Shown piece by piece: positions 10,246 to 19,265 of a DNA stretch of 64,000 nt. Below the pieces are notes generated by a model that saw only the letters and a program-made list of their open reading frames with translations, searched no databases and had not been told where the DNA came from. Positions within the stretch are counted from its first letter, which is position 1, and each line of letters starts with the position of its first letter. Position numbers and translations under genes: made by a program. The stretch is from Planctomycetota bacterium (GTDB lineage: Bacteria > Planctomycetota > Planctomycetia > Planctomycetales > Planctomycetaceae). The stretch covers positions 11,236 through 75,235 of the forward strand of contig JAEZFD010000013.1 of the NCBI GenBank assembly GCA_023417655.1, written 5' to 3'.

Positions 10246-10866
10246 ATGAGAATTGTTGCTCTCATCACTGTCCTGATGGTCAGTGGCTGCCACCTGATGG
10301 GGCGGTCCACAGGCTGCGATCCCGTTGCATCCGCTGACTTCCAGCAGGGACAAACTGACTGCGAGGAAAGCTGCCGCACTTGCAGTCCGATCTCCTGGAG
10401 CTGCGAACTCGTGGCGAAGATGACACACGGCTGTTTGGGACATCACCCCAAATACTCCCGATTTCATGACAACATGCTGACCCGACACGACGCACGCAAG
10501 CTGGCCTGCCGGGAGCTGCATGCCAACAAGTGCCCGGGCTGTGTCGGTTGTGATTACCGAAAAGGCTACGAGCAGGCGTTCATTGACGTCTCTTTGGGAG
10601 CAACCGGCGACGTTCCGGCATTGCCTCCGGCGAACTTCTGGACGAACTGTGCCCGAACCCCGGGCGGACATGAAAAGGCTCGCGACTGGTTTCAGGGATA
10701 CGCCGACGGGGCAATCGCAGCGAAAGCGATTTATGAGCCTTACAACAAAGTCGCAGCATCGCAATTTTATGTAGCTGATTGGCCGGAGGTCGGGCCGGCA
10801 CGGCAAACTCCGAATGCGCAATGGTCTTCTACACCCACCCCGGTGTCTGGAACTCCTGAGTATTAA
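10246..10866 (+). CDS. Cys-rich planctomycete lipoprotein of unknown function
   Basis: 206 residues, opening with a short hydrophobic segment and lipobox LMVSGC, so it should be a lipid-anchored envelope protein. The mature part has many Cys (ESCRTCSPISWSC, KCPGCVGCDYRKGY) and a conserved-looking core, FRKGY-like RKGYEQAFIDVSLG followed by DVPALPPANFW and DWFQGYADGAIAAK. I recall similar short lipoproteins recurring in planctomycetes without a known role. The start at ATG 10246 is set by the signal peptide; the frame is open for 31 codons upstream. The next gene on the strand is also an envelope lipoprotein, but 316 bases separate them. Confidence 0.8.
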   Translation: MRIVALITVLMVSGCHLMGRSTGCDPVASADFQQGQTDCEESCRTCSPISWSCELVAKMTHGCLGHHPKYSRFHDNMLTRHDARKLACRELHANKCPGCVGCDYRKGYEQAFIDVSLGATGDVPALPPANFWTNCARTPGGHEKARDWFQGYADGAIAAKAIYEPYNKVAASQFYVADWPEVGPARQTPNAQWSSTPTPVSGTPEY

Positions 10867-11182
10867 GAAATCGGTCAGAAATGAGATTCCACAGGAATTG
10901 AGCCGTGGGCAATGGCACTGACTGAACGACTGAATGAATCACTGAATGAGAATGAGTCGGGACCGGTCAGAATTCAGGCGGATGGAATTCGCCTCAAAGG
11001 AATGACCGGAACTCGCAAGATTTGTCGAAGCAATTGAGAAACGAGATTCGATCGTCAAACGACAGGGAACGGTTCAACACCGCACTGCTGAAAATCCAGA
11101 ACAATCCTGACGCAGCTCCTGTCAACATGTGATCGATTTCACGAACCCGAATGGATTGGGTTCTCCCGCCACGGAAGGTCTG
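10867..11182. other. Intergenic region before the polysaccharide export gene
   Basis: 316 bases. It contains an imperfect short tandem pattern of ACTGAATGA-like units around 10917-10960. No credible gene or terminator is seen. Confidence 0.4.
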
Positions 11183-13342
11183 ATGAGTACAATCTCCAGC
11201 GCCAACAGATCACCTGCCCTGCCTGCTTCAAGGGCGAGGCAGACCTGCCTGTCATTGGTCGTGATGACTAATGTGCTGCTGGTCATGACCAGTGGCTCAG
11301 GCTGCACTGCGCTGCATCCCGTCCGCGGAGTGCCGGCGTCTTACTTGCCAGATCAGTTCATCGGTCCTTCTCGCGATAACAAGCGGACAATCGACCTGAG
11401 CCTGCTGGTGCGATCTCAACCTGATCAGTATCGCGTCGCCTCAGGGGACGTTCTTTCAATCTTTGTCCCTCGCGTGCTGGGTGTTGAAACAACCGAAGTT
11501 AACTCGGTCGGAATCTCTCCTCCGATCAACATGCCGACTTCAATTGAAGACCCGCCAACCGTCGGCTATCCGATCCAGGTGCGGGACGATGACACCATTT
11601 CTCTGCCACAGATCCCGCCACTCCCCGTCGGAGGAATGACGCTGTTCGAAGTCGAACAGGCGATCTTCAAGGCCTATACCGAGACCCACAAGATCCTGAA
11701 TCCTCAGGAAGCCCTTGTGATGGTCAGCCTTCAGCGTCCTCGAATCACGCGAGTGCTGGTCGTCAGACAGGAAGCAACGACCAATCTGACACCAATGACC
11801 GGAGCAGGCGCCCTGAACGTCGGGACCACCGGCAAGGGGACCGCTCGGACTGTGACTCTCAAGGCTTATGAAAATGACGTTCTTCATGCCCTGGCCCGTG
11901 CGGAAGGTGTCGACGGTCTTCCAGGTCTGAATGCCGAGAATGTGATCTACATCATTCGCCGTCGCGCCCGTCACGGACAGGCGTCGACCCCTCAGATGAT
12001 TCCGGTCACGCCTCAATACCCGCCGCAGCTACCAGCTCAGCAGTATCTGCCACCCGGAGACCCGAACTACTGTCCTGCTCCTGAGACACCGCTGATGCCG
12101 GGACTTCCGCAGCCTGGATATCAGCAGCCCGGCTACCAGCAGCCTTCTCACCTGCAGCCCCAATATCAGCCTCACACGAGTGCTTTCGATCAGTACCGGT
12201 CAGCCACCCAGATCCAGCAGGTTTCCGGAAACATCGACCCGCGTCAGTCTTTCATTCAGACCGCGGGCTATGAATACGCAGCCGAGCCCCACGCCGAAAA
12301 TGGAGTTGCCGGGCAATTCCGTCGTGACTCCGCGATCATGCCGGTTCAGCACACCATGGGCTCTCAAGGAATGACGGGTCCTCAGAATCCGCCCCCTTAT
12401 TTCCCATCGCAAGGAGCCCCCGGAATCCAGGGCAACTATCGTGATGCACGAACCCAGCACGCATACGCACAGGGTCAGATGAATCCGCTGTCAACCGGAT
12501 ATCGAACCCCTGATGCCTATGGGCAGCATGTTCAACCGACGCAGTATCAGCAGGTCCTGTCGACACCTGACGCTGGGCCAATGCCAGCAGCAAATCCACT
12601 TCCTACGCCGGCCACGGGTCATTCTTTGGGGATCGTTCCGCCGCCAGCCCCCACGCAAGCGGTGCCGCAGATTTCACCGCAAGCCCCATCACAGGTCCCG
12701 CCGCATGCACAGTACTCTGCTCCGGCGTCCATAACTCCAATCCCCGCGCCCGTTATGGAGGGCTCCAACGTGGAAGCGAGTTGGACTCACATGTTGAACG
12801 GATTCGATCCGACGATCGACAACCCGAATGTGATCCGCATTCCAGTTCGACTCGGGCCGGGTGAGAATCCACACATTACCGAAGAGCAGATCACGCTGTA
12901 TGACGGTGATATCATCTTCATCGAATCCCGTGAAACGGAAGTCTTCTACACGGCCGGTCTGCTCGGAGGCGGTCAGTACACACTGCCTCGTGATTATGAT
13001 CTCGGCGTGCTGGAAGCGGTTTCAATCGCGGAAAGCCGTGGGAACGCAGGCAACAACGTGATCCGCTCAGCGGGAGGGGTCTCGGCCCTGAATCAGGACA
13101 TTTCCACCAGCGCTAGCCGACTGGCGATCATTCGCACATTGCCAAATGGAAAGCGGATCACGATCGAAGTCGACTTGCGGAAGGCGATGCGATATCGGGA
13201 AGAAAACATCCGCATTCAGCCAGGCGATGTTCTGGTGCTGCAGTACACCTTCCCGGAAGCCATCGGTGCATTCACTCAGCGATATCTGCTGGAAGGTGCA
13301 GTCTTCGGAATCGCGGCAGGCATCCTCACTCAGGGCAGATAA
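11183..13342 (+). CDS. Wza-like polysaccharide export lipoprotein with SLBB domain and long P/Q-rich insert
   Basis: 719 residues. The N-terminus has a hydrophobic stretch ending in lipobox TSGSGC. Residues ~75-180 resemble the polysaccharide-export domain (QYRVASGDVLSIFVPRVLG, then IQVRDDDTISLPQIPPLPVG). A low-complexity Pro/Gln/Tyr-rich stretch of about 230 residues follows (repeats such as PGYQQPGYQQP). The C-terminus has an SLBB-like part (VFYTAGLLGGGQYTLPRDYD) and RIQPGDVLVLQYTFPEA. Wza-type proteins form outer-membrane channels for exopolysaccharide. No other exopolysaccharide gene lies nearby, so the partner system is elsewhere. ATG 11183 has GGAAGG at a good distance and places the signal sequence near the start. 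The long insert is unusual relative to typical 350-400-residue Wza proteins. Confidence 0.85.
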   Translation: MSTISSANRSPALPASRARQTCLSLVVMTNVLLVMTSGSGCTALHPVRGVPASYLPDQFIGPSRDNKRTIDLSLLVRSQPDQYRVASGDVLSIFVPRVLGVETTEVNSVGISPPINMPTSIEDPPTVGYPIQVRDDDTISLPQIPPLPVGGMTLFEVEQAIFKAYTETHKILNPQEALVMVSLQRPRITRVLVVRQEATTNLTPMTGAGALNVGTTGKGTARTVTLKAYENDVLHALARAEGVDGLPGLNAENVIYIIRRRARHGQASTPQMIPVTPQYPPQLPAQQYLPPGDPNYCPAPETPLMPGLPQPGYQQPGYQQPSHLQPQYQPHTSAFDQYRSATQIQQVSGNIDPRQSFIQTAGYEYAAEPHAENGVAGQFRRDSAIMPVQHTMGSQGMTGPQNPPPYFPSQGAPGIQGNYRDARTQHAYAQGQMNPLSTGYRTPDAYGQHVQPTQYQQVLSTPDAGPMPAANPLPTPATGHSLGIVPPPAPTQAVPQISPQAPSQVPPHAQYSAPASITPIPAPVMEGSNVEASWTHMLNGFDPTIDNPNVIRIPVRLGPGENPHITEEQITLYDGDIIFIESRETEVFYTAGLLGGGQYTLPRDYDLGVLEAVSIAESRGNAGNNVIRSAGGVSALNQDISTSASRLAIIRTLPNGKRITIEVDLRKAMRYREENIRIQPGDVLVLQYTFPEAIGAFTQRYLLEGAVFGIAAGILTQGR

Positions 13343-13388
13343 GCCGCAGCTCCTGTGCAGCCACATGTCCTGATCAGGTACAGTCGGG

Positions 13389-13417
13389 GCTCTCCCACCG
13401 AACTCGAGTGGGAGAGC
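13389..13417. terminator. Inverted repeat between convergent genes, likely terminator
   Basis: Perfect 10-bp inverted repeat (GCTCTCCCAC / GTGGGAGAGC) with a 9-base spacer, placed between the convergent export and coiled-coil genes. No T run follows on either strand, so it could be a weak or factor-assisted terminator. Confidence 0.5.
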
Positions 13418-13454
13418 ATTCCGTTCCTCGAGCCATCGCCGACAGGACGCAGAC

Positions 13455-13631
13455 TCATCCGTTCTGCAGGTCGCGAATCTGCTGCTGGATGGTGGCGATT
13501 TCCTTCTCCAGCTTGGGAATCTCCGCAGGATCATCCGGCTGCTTCTTGGCACCGGAAAGTTGTTGCTGCAGATTGGTCAACTTCTTTTTCAGCGAATCAA
13601 TCTGCTTCTGATTCTTCTTATTTACCGCCAT
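13455..13631 (-). CDS. Small coiled-coil protein
   Basis: 58 residues, MAVNKKNQKQ at the start, then heptad-like runs of Lys, Leu, Gln and Glu (IDSLKKKLTNLQQQL, IPKLEKEIATIQQQIRDLQ). It is predicted to be one long helix with a Pro-Asp-Asp kink in the middle, probably a helical hairpin or dimer, cytoplasmic. ATG 13631 has an AGGGTGA-type ribosome site; the frame is open 9 codons further. No functional family is recognised. Confidence 0.7.
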   Translation of the reverse strand: MAVNKKNQKQIDSLKKKLTNLQQQLSGAKKQPDDPAEIPKLEKEIATIQQQIRDLQNG

Positions 13632-13817
13632 TTCACCCTGTCCTGTCGAAGTGATCATCGAGTCATTGCGTGACGGACACTATAATGAAAAGTCTCCCGC
13701 TCCTGCCTCAGTTCACACCCGGAATTTCCATCAGATCATAAACGGACAGGGTCACTCAGGGAGAGCCGGGGATCGCTCTGGCGGAAGTATGAGGACGACA
13801 GCCCAAAGGATGAGTCG

Positions 13818-15044
13818 GTGACACGAGCGGAAGCAGCGGAACAGAATGAATTGCTGGCGGAATTCCGTGGATTTCTGGATCGCCAGGAACTGATCTCCGT
13901 GATTCTGGCTCGCCCTCATAGGTCATTCCGCGATGCTCCGCGGAAACAGACGGTCCGTCCTGTCACCATCAAATCACAGCTGCTGTTTCAATGGGAGCAG
14001 CAGTTCGATCGCCAGCAGACACACGTCAACAGGACAGCAAAAGAGACCGCAGATCACTTCTCAGAGGTCTTTCCTGAGATTTATCAGGAGGTCTACTTCT
14101 TCACCCGAACCGTCGACCTCGTCGCACGTGTAACTCCGCGAGGAATCACCATCCAGCGCAAAGCCCCGCGTGAATTGCCTCAGGCTGTGACGGCGCATGA
14201 CCGGAAGAAGGCTCATCTGCTGGCCGAAGGGACACCCGTTCCGTTTCTCGTTGAACTGGGGGTGATGACTCCGGAAGGGAAAGTCAAACAGGACAAACAG
14301 AAGAAGTTCCGACAGATCAATCGCTATCTGGAGATGATCAACGATGTGGTTGACGATTTGCCGAAGACCGGCGTACTGAAAATTGTCGACTTCGGATGCG
14401 GACTGAGCTATCTGACGTTTGCCCTGCATGATCTGTTTCACCGTCTGCTCGGACGTGAAGTCGATCTCTTGGGGATCGATCAGAATCCGCATGTCATCGA
14501 ACGCTGTCAGGCAATTGCAGGTCGACTCAACACGCCCGGGATTCGCTTTCAGTCAGGAAAGATCGAAACTGCCGCAGAGAGCGAATCGCCAGATTTGACT
14601 GTTTCTCTGCATGCCTGTGACACCGCCACAGATCAGGCACTGGCTTATTCTGTTTCAGTCGGTGCGAAAGTGATCCTCGCAGCTCCCTGCTGCCAGCATG
14701 AACTGGCAAAGAAGATTCAATCATCCTCATTGGAAGGGATGCTGAAGTTCGGTGCGATCAAAGAACGATTCGCCAGTCTGGCAACGGACTCTCTCCGAGC
14801 GGCCGCTCTCGAAGTCGCTGGCTATCGCACCCAGATCCTTGAATTTATTGAGCTCGAACACACGCCCAAAAACCTTCTGATTCGAGCTGTCAGAAAAGAA
14901 CAGATCTCTCCCGCAGCGACGGAGACCGCGCTCCAGCGTTACCGGACGTTGAAAGATCAGCTGGGAGGTGCTGAACTGGCGGTAGATCAAATCATCTCTG
15001 CCAGCAATATCTCTGTCAGCAATGCTCGAGACTCCGGAAGCTGA
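13818..15044 (+). CDS. SAM-dependent methyltransferase of the METTL25/RRNAD1-like (Methyltransf_32) type
   Basis: 408 residues. A class I methyltransferase motif I is clear (KIVDFGCGLSYLTFALHDL, about residues 190-208), followed by motif II (LLGIDQNPHVIERC). APCCQHELAKKI in the later part matches the PCC-H signature typical of Methyltransf_32 proteins. The N-terminal ~160 residues are family-specific (KQKKFRQINRYLEMI precedes the SAM fold). The substrate is unknown; eukaryotic relatives are poorly defined. The start is GTG 13818 with AAAGGA upstream; an overlapping ATG at 13810 is in another frame and closes after three codons. It stands 75 bases before cmk, and co-transcription is possible. 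Confidence 0.85.
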   Translation: MTRAEAAEQNELLAEFRGFLDRQELISVILARPHRSFRDAPRKQTVRPVTIKSQLLFQWEQQFDRQQTHVNRTAKETADHFSEVFPEIYQEVYFFTRTVDLVARVTPRGITIQRKAPRELPQAVTAHDRKKAHLLAEGTPVPFLVELGVMTPEGKVKQDKQKKFRQINRYLEMINDVVDDLPKTGVLKIVDFGCGLSYLTFALHDLFHRLLGREVDLLGIDQNPHVIERCQAIAGRLNTPGIRFQSGKIETAAESESPDLTVSLHACDTATDQALAYSVSVGAKVILAAPCCQHELAKKIQSSSLEGMLKFGAIKERFASLATDSLRAAALEVAGYRTQILEFIELEHTPKNLLIRAVRKEQISPAATETALQRYRTLKDQLGGAELAVDQIISASNISVSNARDSGS

Positions 15045-15119
15045 AAGCGAATCCTTGACGGTAGCCGTCTCTCGCGCAAGACTGGGCATTAACCAATTCA
15101 CCAGCTACGGAATCACTGC

Positions 15120-15785
15120 ATGATCGTCACGATCGATGGACCCGCCGGCACCGGCAAGAGCACCGTTGCCCGACGACTGGCCGAAGAGCTGGGCTTCCAG
15201 TTTCTCGACAGTGGCGCCATGTATCGGATGGTCGCTCTCAAGACGTTGCAGACCCAAATTGATTCAACCAATCACGCGGCATTAATTGCTCTCATTCACT
15301 CAACCTCCATCGACCTTTCCGAAGGCGGTTATCTCATGGATGGGGCGGATGTGAGTCAGGAAATCCGCACTCCCGAGGTCACACGCCTCGCTTCATTTGT
15401 TGCCCAGATTCCCGATGTGAGAGAGCTGCTCGTTCAACGCCAGCGGGACTTTGCCTCCAGCCGTAACATCGTCTGCGAGGGACGCGACCAGGGGACGGTC
15501 GCATTCCCACATGCGGAATGCAAATTTTATCTGACTGCCACTGCGGAAGTGCGTGCCCGGCGACGTCTGATGGAACTGCAGTCACAAGGGAAGCCAGCGA
15601 TTTTCGAAGAACTGCTGAGAGATCAGACGGCTCGCGACCGGCGCGATGAGGAACGTGAGGCCTCTCCCTTACGCCCTGCGGCCGATGCCGTGATTGTCGA
15701 CACAACCGATCTCAGCATGGATGAGGTCATTGAAGTCTTACGGAATCAGATTCGGATTCGGCAGCAATCACTCCAGGCACAATAG
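15120..15785 (+). CDS. cmk: Cytidylate kinase
   Basis: 221 residues, the usual length. It phosphorylates CMP and dCMP with ATP in the cytoplasm. Seen: P-loop GPAGTGKST at residues 7-15, SGAMYRMVAL after it, GRDQGTVAFPHAECKFYLTA (NMP-binding and lid entry), and RDRRDEERE-rich lid residues including DRRDEER with the paired Arg/Asp typical of CMP kinases. ATG 15120 is the only sensible start. It is flanked by a methyltransferase and an FHA gene on the same strand. Confidence 0.96.
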   Translation: MIVTIDGPAGTGKSTVARRLAEELGFQFLDSGAMYRMVALKTLQTQIDSTNHAALIALIHSTSIDLSEGGYLMDGADVSQEIRTPEVTRLASFVAQIPDVRELLVQRQRDFASSRNIVCEGRDQGTVAFPHAECKFYLTATAEVRARRRLMELQSQGKPAIFEELLRDQTARDRRDEEREASPLRPAADAVIVDTTDLSMDEVIEVLRNQIRIRQQSLQAQ

Positions 15786-15976
15786 CCGCATCGGGACGTC
15801 GATTGATTGACGAGTTGAGGCGCTTTGGAGTCTCAAAAATTTGACTTCTCACTCCGTTACTTTAAGATCAAATCAGCCCCCCAATGTGATCCCGGAGCGA
15901 TTCAGCGGCACAGAATATTCATCCGGAACTCGAGGCATCTCTTCTCAATGCTACCAGACTACAGAATTGAGCGAAC

Positions 15977-16450
15977 ATGTTAGGCGAGCTGGTCCCACAG
16001 GGTGGCGGTGACCCGATCCCGCTGTTACAGCCCAAACTGATCATTGGGCGTCGCAGCAACTGCGACATCGTGTTGACCTTTCCGAACATTTCTTCGCAGC
16101 ATTGCGAGCTGGAACTGATCAACAGTTACTGGCAGGTTCGAGACCTTCAGAGTCGGAACGGCGTGAAGGTCAACGGAGAACGGGTGACCACCCGCTTCCT
16201 GCGGCCGGGCGACGATCTCGAGATCGCCAAGAATCACTACCGCGTCCAGTATGAGCCGGCGGAAGACGCTCCGCCGCCGCCGGAAGAAGATCCGTTCGCC
16301 ATGAGCCTCCTGGAAAAAGCCGGACTGGAAAAGCGGGCGGAAGAACAGCGGAATCGACCTCGACTCCCGCCTGCTGCAAGGAACGCACCGGTTCAGCGCA
16401 AGTTCGACGCTGATGAAGATGCGGCAATGGACTGGCTGATGGGTGACTGA
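15977..16450 (+). CDS. FHA domain protein
   Basis: 157 residues. Residues 20-95 form an FHA domain with the phosphothreonine-contact residues in place: GRRSNCDIVL (Arg25), SSQHCEL (Ser40, His42) and RNGVKVNG (Asn61). The remaining part is Pro/Glu-rich and charged, without a recognised domain, ending in MDWLMGD. It probably reads Ser/Thr phosphorylation from one of the planctomycete kinases; the partner is unknown. It is cytoplasmic, with no signal peptide. It sits 127 bases upstream of rsgA on the same strand. Confidence 0.9.
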   Translation: MLGELVPQGGGDPIPLLQPKLIIGRRSNCDIVLTFPNISSQHCELELINSYWQVRDLQSRNGVKVNGERVTTRFLRPGDDLEIAKNHYRVQYEPAEDAPPPPEEDPFAMSLLEKAGLEKRAEEQRNRPRLPPAARNAPVQRKFDADEDAAMDWLMGD

Positions 16451-16577
16451 CCCAATGCGTCCCATGCGTTTCTCCTTGAAACATGAGACACTGGCCGCCC
16501 GGACATCGCCCCACACAGAAAATAGATATCCCCAGCCTGAAGCACGGACGCGTCCGTGAATGTGAGTAAGTGACGGA

Positions 16578-17732
16578 TTGGCATCTGCAAAAAAGAAATC
16601 GAAAAAAGTTCGAGTCGCGTTTCATAAGAATCGGGGCAAACGCGCACGGGCGAATGACCTCACACGGCAGACAGACGGAGATCTCGACTCGACGGCGGAT
16701 CTGTCGAACAACGAGCGAGTGAGCGGAAAAGGAGACCTCACTCGTTTTCGAACTGTTGTCACCACCGAAGACAGTGACGTGCAACGTGCCGTGGATGAAG
16801 AGTCGACCGTCTCCGGACGAGTCCTGATGGCCGTCGGCTCAAATCAGTGCCGCGTCCAGCTGGAAGACGGGCAGGTTACACTCTGCACCGTGCGACGGAT
16901 TGTCCGCACCATGTCTCGCGATACCCGCAGCGCGGTTGTCGCAGGAGACCGCGTCCGGGTGATGCTTGAAAACGACGGTCGCGGAGTCATCGAACGGGTG
17001 GAACCGCGAACTGCGACGTTGAGCCGCGGAGTTCGGAATCGAGCCCACATCATTGTGGCGAACGTCGACCAGACCGTGATCGTCTCTTCTGTCGCCGAAC
17101 CCCATATCAAACTCGGACTGATCGACCGCTTTCTGTGTAGTGCCCAGAAAGGGAAAACGCGGGGAATCGTCTGCATCAACAAGATTGACCTCTGTCCGCG
17201 CGCCGCACTTCAACCGGTCGTCGGCCAATATGCTCGACTGGGATATCCCGTCATCCTGACAGACGCACTGACAGGTGAAGGTCTGCCTCAACTCCGGCGA
17301 CTGCTTGCTGGGCGGGAGACCGTTTTCACTGGCCAGAGCGGCGTCGGAAAGTCATCCCTTTTGAATGCATTGCAGCCGGGGCTCGGCCGTCGTACCGGAG
17401 AGGTGAGCCAGGAAACCAGTAAGGGGCGGCACACCACCCGAACGACAGAACTGATTCGGCTCGACTGCGGCGGCTGGGTTGTCGACACACCAGGCATCCG
17501 GTCCCTGCAGCTTTGGGACATCGTCAAAGAAGAACTGGAAGGACTGTTCATCGAGTTCAGTCCGTTCGTTTCCCGCTGCAAGTTTCCGGACTGCACGCAT
17601 ATCCACGAACAGCAATGCGGAATCAAGCAGGCCGTCGACAACGGCTGGATTTCGCCGCTACGGTACGACAGCTACGTTCGCATCTGGAACGGCGAAGACG
17701 AAGTCTGGCTGCCGCCACCAGACAGCGAATAA
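16578..17732 (+). CDS. rsgA: Ribosome small subunit-dependent GTPase A
   Basis: 384 residues, longer than the usual ~300-350 because of a basic N-terminal tail of about 75 residues (ASAKKKSKKVRVAFHKNRGK). The rest is a circularly permuted GTPase: OB-fold, then G4 NKIDL (~197), G1 GQSGVGKSS (~252), the switch region SKGRHTTRTTEL, G3 DTPGIRSLQ, and a C-terminal zinc site CKFPDCTHIHEQQC (~334-347). It acts in late 30S subunit maturation. The start is TTG 16578; an in-frame stop lies 15 bases upstream, so no earlier start exists. The basic tail could bind rRNA. Confidence 0.95.
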   Translation: MASAKKKSKKVRVAFHKNRGKRARANDLTRQTDGDLDSTADLSNNERVSGKGDLTRFRTVVTTEDSDVQRAVDEESTVSGRVLMAVGSNQCRVQLEDGQVTLCTVRRIVRTMSRDTRSAVVAGDRVRVMLENDGRGVIERVEPRTATLSRGVRNRAHIIVANVDQTVIVSSVAEPHIKLGLIDRFLCSAQKGKTRGIVCINKIDLCPRAALQPVVGQYARLGYPVILTDALTGEGLPQLRRLLAGRETVFTGQSGVGKSSLLNALQPGLGRRTGEVSQETSKGRHTTRTTELIRLDCGGWVVDTPGIRSLQLWDIVKEELEGLFIEFSPFVSRCKFPDCTHIHEQQCGIKQAVDNGWISPLRYDSYVRIWNGEDEVWLPPPDSE

Positions 17733-17799
17733 CGTAATGCTAGCCGGGAGCTTCGCTTCACCTTCTCCCCGGCAGACGTGATGATCTACGACGAAATGC

Positions 17800-17828
17800 A
17801 AAAAGCCACCTGCAAGTGCAGGTGGCTT
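17800..17828 (-). terminator. Terminator for the AAA+ regulator gene
   Basis: Near-perfect palindrome AAGCCACCTGCA/TGCAGGTGGCTT. Read on the minus strand it is followed by five T, and it lies 70 bases beyond the stop of the minus-strand regulator. It may also slow plus-strand transcripts from rsgA. Confidence 0.8.
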
Positions 17829-17897
17829 CTCTCACATCACATCAGTTCTCTCTCAAGCAGGGGAGGCAAAAGGTCGAGCCCGTTGGGCTCCGGTGCC

Positions 17898-19265
17898 TTA
17901 AGCCACCCGTTCTTCCTTGCGGTTTGAACCTGGGCCGCCGCGTGGTGGGTAGCCGTACTCGCGGAGCTTGCCGGACAGGGTTCGAATTCCGATCTTCAGG
18001 GCCTTGGCCGTCAGTTCGCGGTTGCCGCCGAACCGGTTGAAAGTGGCCTCGATCAGCTTGCGTTCCATTTCCCGCAGAGTCAGACCAGGATCTTCGGTCG
18101 ACTCGTTGTTCTGCTCAAGCCACGGCTCGATTTCTGCCCCGGAGATCACTGGTGAATTGGTCAGCGAACAGCAGCGGGCGATCACGTTTTCCAGTTCGCG
18201 GGCGTTGCCGGGCCAGCTGTAAGTCATCAGGCGAGCCATGGCCTCGTCTGACAGACGGCGGATCGGCTGACCTTCGCGAACTGAACACTGCTGCAGGAAG
18301 TGCTCGGCGAGAACCGGGATGTCGTCCATCCGGTGGCGAAGTGGCTTGACCAGAATCGTCTGTCGTTCGAGCACTCGTAACAGCTGCGGTGAGAACTTGT
18401 CCTGCAGACACAGCTCACGCAGGTTGGATGACGTGGTCGCAATGATGCGTGCCTGCAGCGGAACATAGTTTCCAGCGTGCGGGTAGGCATTGTTCAGGAT
18501 AATTTCAGCCAGCTGGTGCTGCTGGGCAATCGTCAGGGCTTCGATTTCTTCGAAGACCAGAGTTCCAGAGGCCGCTGATGAGAATCGACCTTCCGTGGTG
18601 CTGTCGCCGAGAAGTTCCTTCTCAACAACTGAGCTGGTCAAAAGGCTGCAGCGAATGGTCAGGAATGGCATCCCTGGGCCGCTACGGGTCAGGTGAATCG
18701 CACGAGCGACTTCACTCTTCCCGGAGCCTGATTCTCCGCAGACCAGAACCGGCTGATCGTGATCAGCAGCGGCGTGAATCTGTGAGCGAAGGTCACGGGT
18801 TCCTTCGCTGACACCGACCAGACCGTCGAACATCCGGCCTTCCAGCTTCTGCCGGAGCTGGATGTTTTCGCTGATCAGTGATGCACGGGCAACGCATGAG
18901 AACAGTGCGCGGCCAATACGATCTGGTGTCAGTGGTGGATCCAGCACGTCGCAGGAAGCACTGCGAGGTGGTGTCAGTCGCTGCCCGATGGATGGCAGCA
19001 GAATGAACTGGGTTGGCTTTTCTGCCCGACGAACTTCGAGATCCAGCGATTCGATTTCGGCTGTTGACTCAGGCTCGTCAATGACAGCGGCGGCGATGGT
19101 TTCGGCCAGCAGAATCGAACGCATTTCGGCGATCGATCCCACGGAAGTACAGTCGTATCCGGCCCGGCGAATGGCCAGTTCCAGATGCTGTCTTGACGCC
19201 TCGCTTTTCGCACAGGCGACGACCTTGCCAGTCGGTCGAATCGTGGCTGGGGGTGTTAAGGACAT
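17898..19265 (-). CDS. NtrC-like AAA+ regulator lacking the sigma54-contact loop
   Basis: 455 residues. Residues 12-130 look like a degenerate receiver domain. Residues 148-375 are a sigma54-activator-type AAA+ domain with Walker A GESGSGKSE (177-185), but the GAFTGA loop is absent: ELLGDSTTEGRF (217-228) runs straight on. Walker B is TLVFEE, with Glu for Asp. The arginine-finger segment FSPQLLRVL lacks the usual two Arg. WPGNARELENV (351-361) is intact, and a Fis-type helix-turn-helix follows (399-437, GGNRELTAKALKIGIRTLSGKL). DNA binding is therefore likely, while classical sigma54 activation is not. ATG 19265 has AGGAA 5 bases away; the frame is open 93 codons upstream without sensible protein sequence. 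Confidence 0.88.
   Translation of the reverse strand: MSLTPPATIRPTGKVVACAKSEASRQHLELAIRRAGYDCTSVGSIAEMRSILLAETIAAAVIDEPESTAEIESLDLEVRRAEKPTQFILLPSIGQRLTPPRSASCDVLDPPLTPDRIGRALFSCVARASLISENIQLRQKLEGRMFDGLVGVSEGTRDLRSQIHAAADHDQPVLVCGESGSGKSEVARAIHLTRSGPGMPFLTIRCSLLTSSVVEKELLGDSTTEGRFSSAASGTLVFEEIEALTIAQQHQLAEIILNNAYPHAGNYVPLQARIIATTSSNLRELCLQDKFSPQLLRVLERQTILVKPLRHRMDDIPVLAEHFLQQCSVREGQPIRRLSDEAMARLMTYSWPGNARELENVIARCCSLTNSPVISGAEIEPWLEQNNESTEDPGLTLREMERKLIEATFNRFGGNRELTAKALKIGIRTLSGKLREYGYPPRGGPGSNRKEERVA

Noticed and set aside
17742..17773. Inverted repeat GCCGGGAG/CTCCCCGGC after rsgA considered as a terminator
   Set aside because: The stem needs a bulge, the loop is long and no T run follows; the hairpin at 17800-17828 is the better candidate in this gap.
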